Assembly (NCBI GenBank): GCA_017444325.1
Contig: JAFSWV010000010.1
Location: forward strand, 1-14,007
Reading direction: 5' to 3'
Length of the DNA: 14,007 nucleotides
From: a bacterium
GTDB lineage: Bacteria > Auribacterota > UBA3054
Shown: positions 11,308 to 14,007 of the stretch, one piece after another
Numbering within the stretch: position 1 is the stretch's first letter
How the letters are laid out: every line of letters starts with the position of its first letter
Made by a program: the position numbers and the translations under genes
The notes under the pieces: generated by a model
What the model was told of the DNA's origin: nothing
What the model saw: only the letters and a program-made list of their open reading frames with translations
The model's database searches: none

Positions 11308-13312
11308 TCTTCTTGGTGGCTTCGTAGGCGGTCTTGATCTGCTGGGCGATGTTGGGAGGAACTTCGCTGTAGTGCGAGAATTCCATGGAGTAACTGCCGG
11401 CGCCGCCGGTGATGGAGCGCAGTTCAGAGCAGAAGCGGAACATTTCCGCCTGAGGGACCTGGGCTTTGATCACCTGGAGATTGCCGTCCACGTCCATGCC
11501 CATGATCTGGCAGCGTTTCGAGTTGATGTTGCCGTTGATGTCGCCCATGAATTCCTGCGGGCAGGCAATCGTCACGTTCATGATAGGCTCAAGCAGGATG
11601 GGGTCCGCTTTCTTAATGGCTTCAGAGAAAGCCATGCGGCCGGCGATCTGGAAGGCGATATCCTTGGAGTCAACCGGGTGCTCTTTGCCGTCGTACAGTT
11701 CGACGATGACGTCCACGACGCGGCAGCCGGCGATGACGCCTTCGGTCATGCGGGACTGGATGCCTTTGTCAACGGAAGGAATGAAGGAGCCGGAAATAAC
11801 GCCGCCCACGATCATATCCTTGAATTCATAACCCTTGTCTCTTTCATTGGGTTTCAAGCGGATAGCGACTTCGCCGAACTGGCCGGCGCCGCCGGACTGC
11901 TTTTTATGACGATAACGGACGTCCGCGGTGCCGCGGATCGTTTCATGGTAAGCGACTTTCGGAGTGGCGGTCTTGACTTCGGCTCTGAATTTGTCCTTGA
12001 GCCAGCGGAAGGAGACGTCGAGATGCACGTCGCCCATACCGGAGACCAGAAGCTCGTGCGTTTCCTGCGGACGATCGACATGGATCGTGGGATCCTCTTC
12101 GATCAGTCTGTTCAGACCTTCGGAGATCCTTTCTTCGTCGCCCTGCTTGGCGGCGGTCACGGCCACGGTCATGACGGGGTTCGGGAACTCGATCGGCGGG
12201 AAATCGACTTTGACGGCGCCGAGGCAGTCGTTAAGCCTGGTCTTTTTCAGCTTGGAGACGGCCACGATCTCGCCCGGGAAGGCGGCGTCAACGGTGATGC
12301 GCTCTTTGCCCTGCATGATCATGAGGTCGCCGAAGCGTTCCTTCTGGCCGGATGTCTGGTTCTGCACTTCGGTGCCGGAAGAGATCTTGCCCTGATAGAC
12401 GCGCATGAAGGTGATCTGTCCGATGGAAGCGTCGGTCACGGTCTTGAAGACGTAGGCGCAGGCCGGGGCGTTCGGGTCGGGCTTGAGCTCGGTGTCGCCC
12501 ACTTTCTTGGCGCCCTTGTCGGCGGGGCTGGGCAGGTAGTTCAGAATGGCGTCGATGACTTCCTGGACGCCCTGCAAAGAAGTGGCGGAGGTGACGAGGA
12601 CCGGGCAAAGCAGGCCTTTGGCCACGCCGGCCTTGAAGGCCGTGGCTACTTCCGCGTCGGTCAGTTCGCCGCCGAAATATTTTTCCATCAAAGCCTCGTC
12701 GGTCTCAGCGACGGACTCGATGAGTTTCGTTTTCATTTCCTCGAAGAGCGCGGGGTCAGCGCTTCCGGCGTCGGAACCGAAGAGGGAGACCACGCCTTTG
12801 AAGTTCGCTTCCATGCCGACGGGGATGACTATAGGGCAGCACTTGCTGCCGAAGTCTTCCACGAGCGCGGCCAGGGTCTCTTCGAACTTCGCGCTTTCCT
12901 TGTCAGCCTTGTTGATGACGAACATGCGGGGCAGTTCGTACTTGTCAAGGATCTTGACGTTCTGGATGGCGCCCACTTCCACGCCCTTGGTGGCGTCCAC
13001 GACGACGATCGCGCTGTCGGCGACCGCGGCGTTGGCGACGACCTGGCCTACGAAGTCAGTGTAGCCCGGCATGTCGCCGATGAAGACGTTGTGGCCGTTT
13101 GTGGTGAAGTAAAGGTTGCTGCCGTGAATGGAAACGCCTCTTTCCTGCTCCTCCGGGGTGCAGTCGGAGACGGTGTTCTTATCGAGGATCGTCCCTAGTC
13201 TCTGGGTCATACCCGTTTTGTTTAACATGGCTTCCACAAGGCTGGTCTTGCCGGAAGCGGCGTGGCCGACCACGATGACGTTTCTGATCTTTTCTACCGG
13301 GACATTTTTCAT
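11294..13312 (-). CDS. fusA2: EF-G-like translational GTPase, EF-G2 type
   Basis: 672 aa, five-domain EF-G architecture: G domain ~8-270, domain II ~290-380, then domains III-V. The domain IV tip is HPVDSKDIAF (545-554), and RSITGGAGSYSMEFSHY lies in domain V. The G motifs deviate from canonical EF-G. P-loop is GHAASGKT (16-23). The switch I Thr of RGITI is Ser61 (ERGVSI). G3 is DMPGYTDF (80-87), so the catalytic His of DTPGH is Tyr84 and the Thr is Met81. G4 is NKAD (134-137). The His-to-Tyr change is known in the EF-G2/FusA2 subfamily, whose members bind GTP but act differently from main EF-G, so a second, canonical fusA probably exists elsewhere. The ATG (13310-13312) lacks a Shine-Dalgarno but follows a near-consensus promoter. 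It is first in an operon with heptose kinase, yebC and rnhA. Identity to subfamily is good; precise role is unknown. Confidence 0.88.
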   Translation of the reverse strand: MKNVPVEKIRNVIVVGHAASGKTSLVEAMLNKTGMTQRLGTILDKNTVSDCTPEEQERGVSIHGSNLYFTTNGHNVFIGDMPGYTDFVGQVVANAAVADSAIVVVDATKGVEVGAIQNVKILDKYELPRMFVINKADKESAKFEETLAALVEDFGSKCCPIVIPVGMEANFKGVVSLFGSDAGSADPALFEEMKTKLIESVAETDEALMEKYFGGELTDAEVATAFKAGVAKGLLCPVLVTSATSLQGVQEVIDAILNYLPSPADKGAKKVGDTELKPDPNAPACAYVFKTVTDASIGQITFMRVYQGKISSGTEVQNQTSGQKERFGDLMIMQGKERITVDAAFPGEIVAVSKLKKTRLNDCLGAVKVDFPPIEFPNPVMTVAVTAAKQGDEERISEGLNRLIEEDPTIHVDRPQETHELLVSGMGDVHLDVSFRWLKDKFRAEVKTATPKVAYHETIRGTADVRYRHKKQSGGAGQFGEVAIRLKPNERDKGYEFKDMIVGGVISGSFIPSVDKGIQSRMTEGVIAGCRVVDVIVELYDGKEHPVDSKDIAFQIAGRMAFSEAIKKADPILLEPIMNVTIACPQEFMGDINGNINSKRCQIMGMDVDGNLQVIKAQVPQAEMFRFCSELRSITGGAGSYSMEFSHYSEVPPNIAQQIKTAYEATKKNVEE

Positions 13313-13365
13313 ACTTTTGGGATTTGGTTGGGATTAATTGAAACTTTTAAATTTTTGATTTTATG

Positions 13366-13394
13366 ATTATACAAAAAGCGCCTTTTCCTATCAA
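13366..13394 (-). promoter_or_regulatory. Sigma-70-type promoter of the fusA2 operon
   Basis: On the minus strand TTGATA (13389-13394, five of six to TTGACA) and TATAAT (13366-13371, perfect) are separated by exactly 17 bp. Predicted start near 13359, leader ~47 nt, AT-rich. It begins directly after the terminator of the upstream gene. Strong match, suggesting high constitutive expression. Confidence 0.82.
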
Positions 13395-13405
13395 GGGGCG
13401 AACAT

Positions 13406-13434
13406 AAAAAAAAGGCGCGGCTCGCGCCGCGCCT
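13406..13434 (-). terminator. Intrinsic terminator of the right-edge gene
   Basis: On the minus strand AGGCGCGGC pairs perfectly with GCCGCGCCT (9 bp) around a GCGA tetraloop of the stable GNRA class and is followed by a run of U residues. It starts 11 bases after the stop codon of the upstream gene (13446-13448). Confidence 0.92.
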
Positions 13435-13445
13435 CAAAACTAAGC

Positions 13446-14007
13446 TTACTTGCCCATTTTCTTCAGGAAGATCTCCGCGCCGTTGCCGTCGCAGGGAGGC
13501 TTGAAGAAGATCTCGACGGTGTAGCTGGCGCCGGGGCTGTGCTCCTTCAAGTTGATCTCGTAGCGCGCCTCTTCCCTTCTCGTCTTGTCTATTGGGAGGG
13601 CTTTGGCTTTGGCCACCGGTTTGCCGTTCATGGCGATAGCGATCGTGCAGGGACGCTTGTAGCCGCCGCCCTTGACCATGACCTGGTATTTGCCGGGGCC
13701 TGTCACGTTGTTGGAGACGAGGAAGTGCACGTTGGTCAGGACATGCTTTTCGCTGGCGTTCCAGGTGCCCAGGAAGACGCCCCTGTCTTTTTCAACCATC
13801 TCTTTGTTGCGTTTCTCGAAGATCTCTTTCAACTGCGCGGCGTCCTTCAAAGTCCTGGCCGTCCACTTAGCCGGATCCTTGTCAGGCTCGGTGGCGCCGT
13901 CGGGGCCGTTGCTAACCCAGTTCTGCTCAAATTCCCTGACCTTCTTCTGGATCTCCGCCATATCGGTGCCTTTCAAGAGCTCCGTAAGATAGAGCTGCCA
14001 GCGCGGC
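13446..14007 (-). CDS. Protein of unknown function, C-terminal part (runs off the right edge)
   Basis: The frame is open from the right edge to a TAA at 13446-13448, giving at least 186 residues. I think the true start is outside the window. The codons before a possible TTG (13974-13976) continue as sensible protein (RWQLYLTELLKG), and the first ATG (13959-13961, GTDMAEIQ) has only a weak AAAGG upstream. Seen: an amphipathic, charged helical region (AEIQKKVREFEQNW and DAAQLKEIFEKRNKEMVEKD), then a beta-rich C-terminal domain with FLGTWNASEKHVLTNVHFLV, GPGKYQVMVKGGGYKRP, TIAIAMNGKPVA and YTVEIFFKPP, ending KKMGK. The beta part has the look of a carbohydrate-binding-like or Ig-like sandwich; this is by pattern only and I recognise no family. 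It is followed by a strong terminator and so is not co-transcribed with fusA2. Confidence 0.65.
   Translation of the reverse strand, partial: PRWQLYLTELLKGTDMAEIQKKVREFEQNWVSNGPDGATEPDKDPAKWTARTLKDAAQLKEIFEKRNKEMVEKDRGVFLGTWNASEKHVLTNVHFLVSNNVTGPGKYQVMVKGGGYKRPCTIAIAMNGKPVAKAKALPIDKTRREEARYEINLKEHSPGASYTVEIFFKPPCDGNGAEIFLKKMGK

Noticed and set aside
11282..13198. A 638-codon open frame on the plus strand opposite the EF-G-like gene
   Set aside because: It is rich in His, Asp, Gly and Val, as expected when the reverse strand of a biased coding sequence is read. The minus-strand protein has clear GTPase motifs.
1..14007. CRISPR arrays, insertion sequences, tRNA or rRNA genes
   Set aside because: No short regularly spaced repeats, transposase motifs, terminal inverted repeats or tRNA-like cloverleaf sequences were seen by eye. 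The repeats present are paralogous coding sequence.

Overview
The window reads as a gene-dense piece of a bacterial chromosome with every supported gene on the minus strand, so transcription runs from high to low coordinates. The host is Gram-negative by inference: it encodes an ADP-heptose (LPS core) pathway kinase, a lipoprotein-like signal sequence and a C-terminal PEP-CTERM sorting tail. Very long modular secreted proteins plus PEP-CTERM suggest the PVC superphylum (Lentisphaerota, Kiritimatiellota or Verrucomicrobiota). That placement is a guess; no rRNA or other marker is present to fix it.

Layout, in transcription order. (1) At the right edge, 13446-14007 holds the C-terminal part of an unrecognised protein, closed by a strong intrinsic terminator (13406-13434). 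(2) A near-consensus promoter (13366-13394) starts a housekeeping operon: an EF-G2-type translational GTPase, a heptose-7-phosphate kinase (HldE domain I), YebC, and an RNase HI with a charged C-terminal extension. The first two genes overlap by 14 nt and the last two by 4 nt (ATGA). The operon ends at an intrinsic terminator (8806-8829). (3) A secretion operon follows: a 241-aa secreted protein, an 874-aa secreted subtilisin-like (S8) protease, a 1523-aa paralogous S8 protease with a long beta-sandwich tail and a PEP-CTERM anchor, and a SixA-like histidine phosphatase. Gaps are 8, 24 and 1 nt. (4) At the left edge, 1-312 is the N-terminal part of a TPR lipoprotein, preceded by an extended -10 promoter and a 16-bp perfect palindrome.

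The most interesting part is the secretion operon. The two proteases are a tandem duplication: their first ~520 residues align without a gap, all catalytic residues have the same numbers, and stretches of DNA are still identical. Their tails are entirely different. The tail of the 874-aa protease is the same domain as the free-standing 241-aa protein encoded just upstream, a beta-rich module that I do not recognise. The operon thus makes a free module, a protease fused to that module, and a protease that is probably surface-sorted and carries Ig-like and lectin-like repeats. I infer one extracellular proteolytic system with soluble and cell-bound arms. No stretch longer than 135 bases lacks a gene, and I see no RNA genes, CRISPR arrays or insertion sequences.
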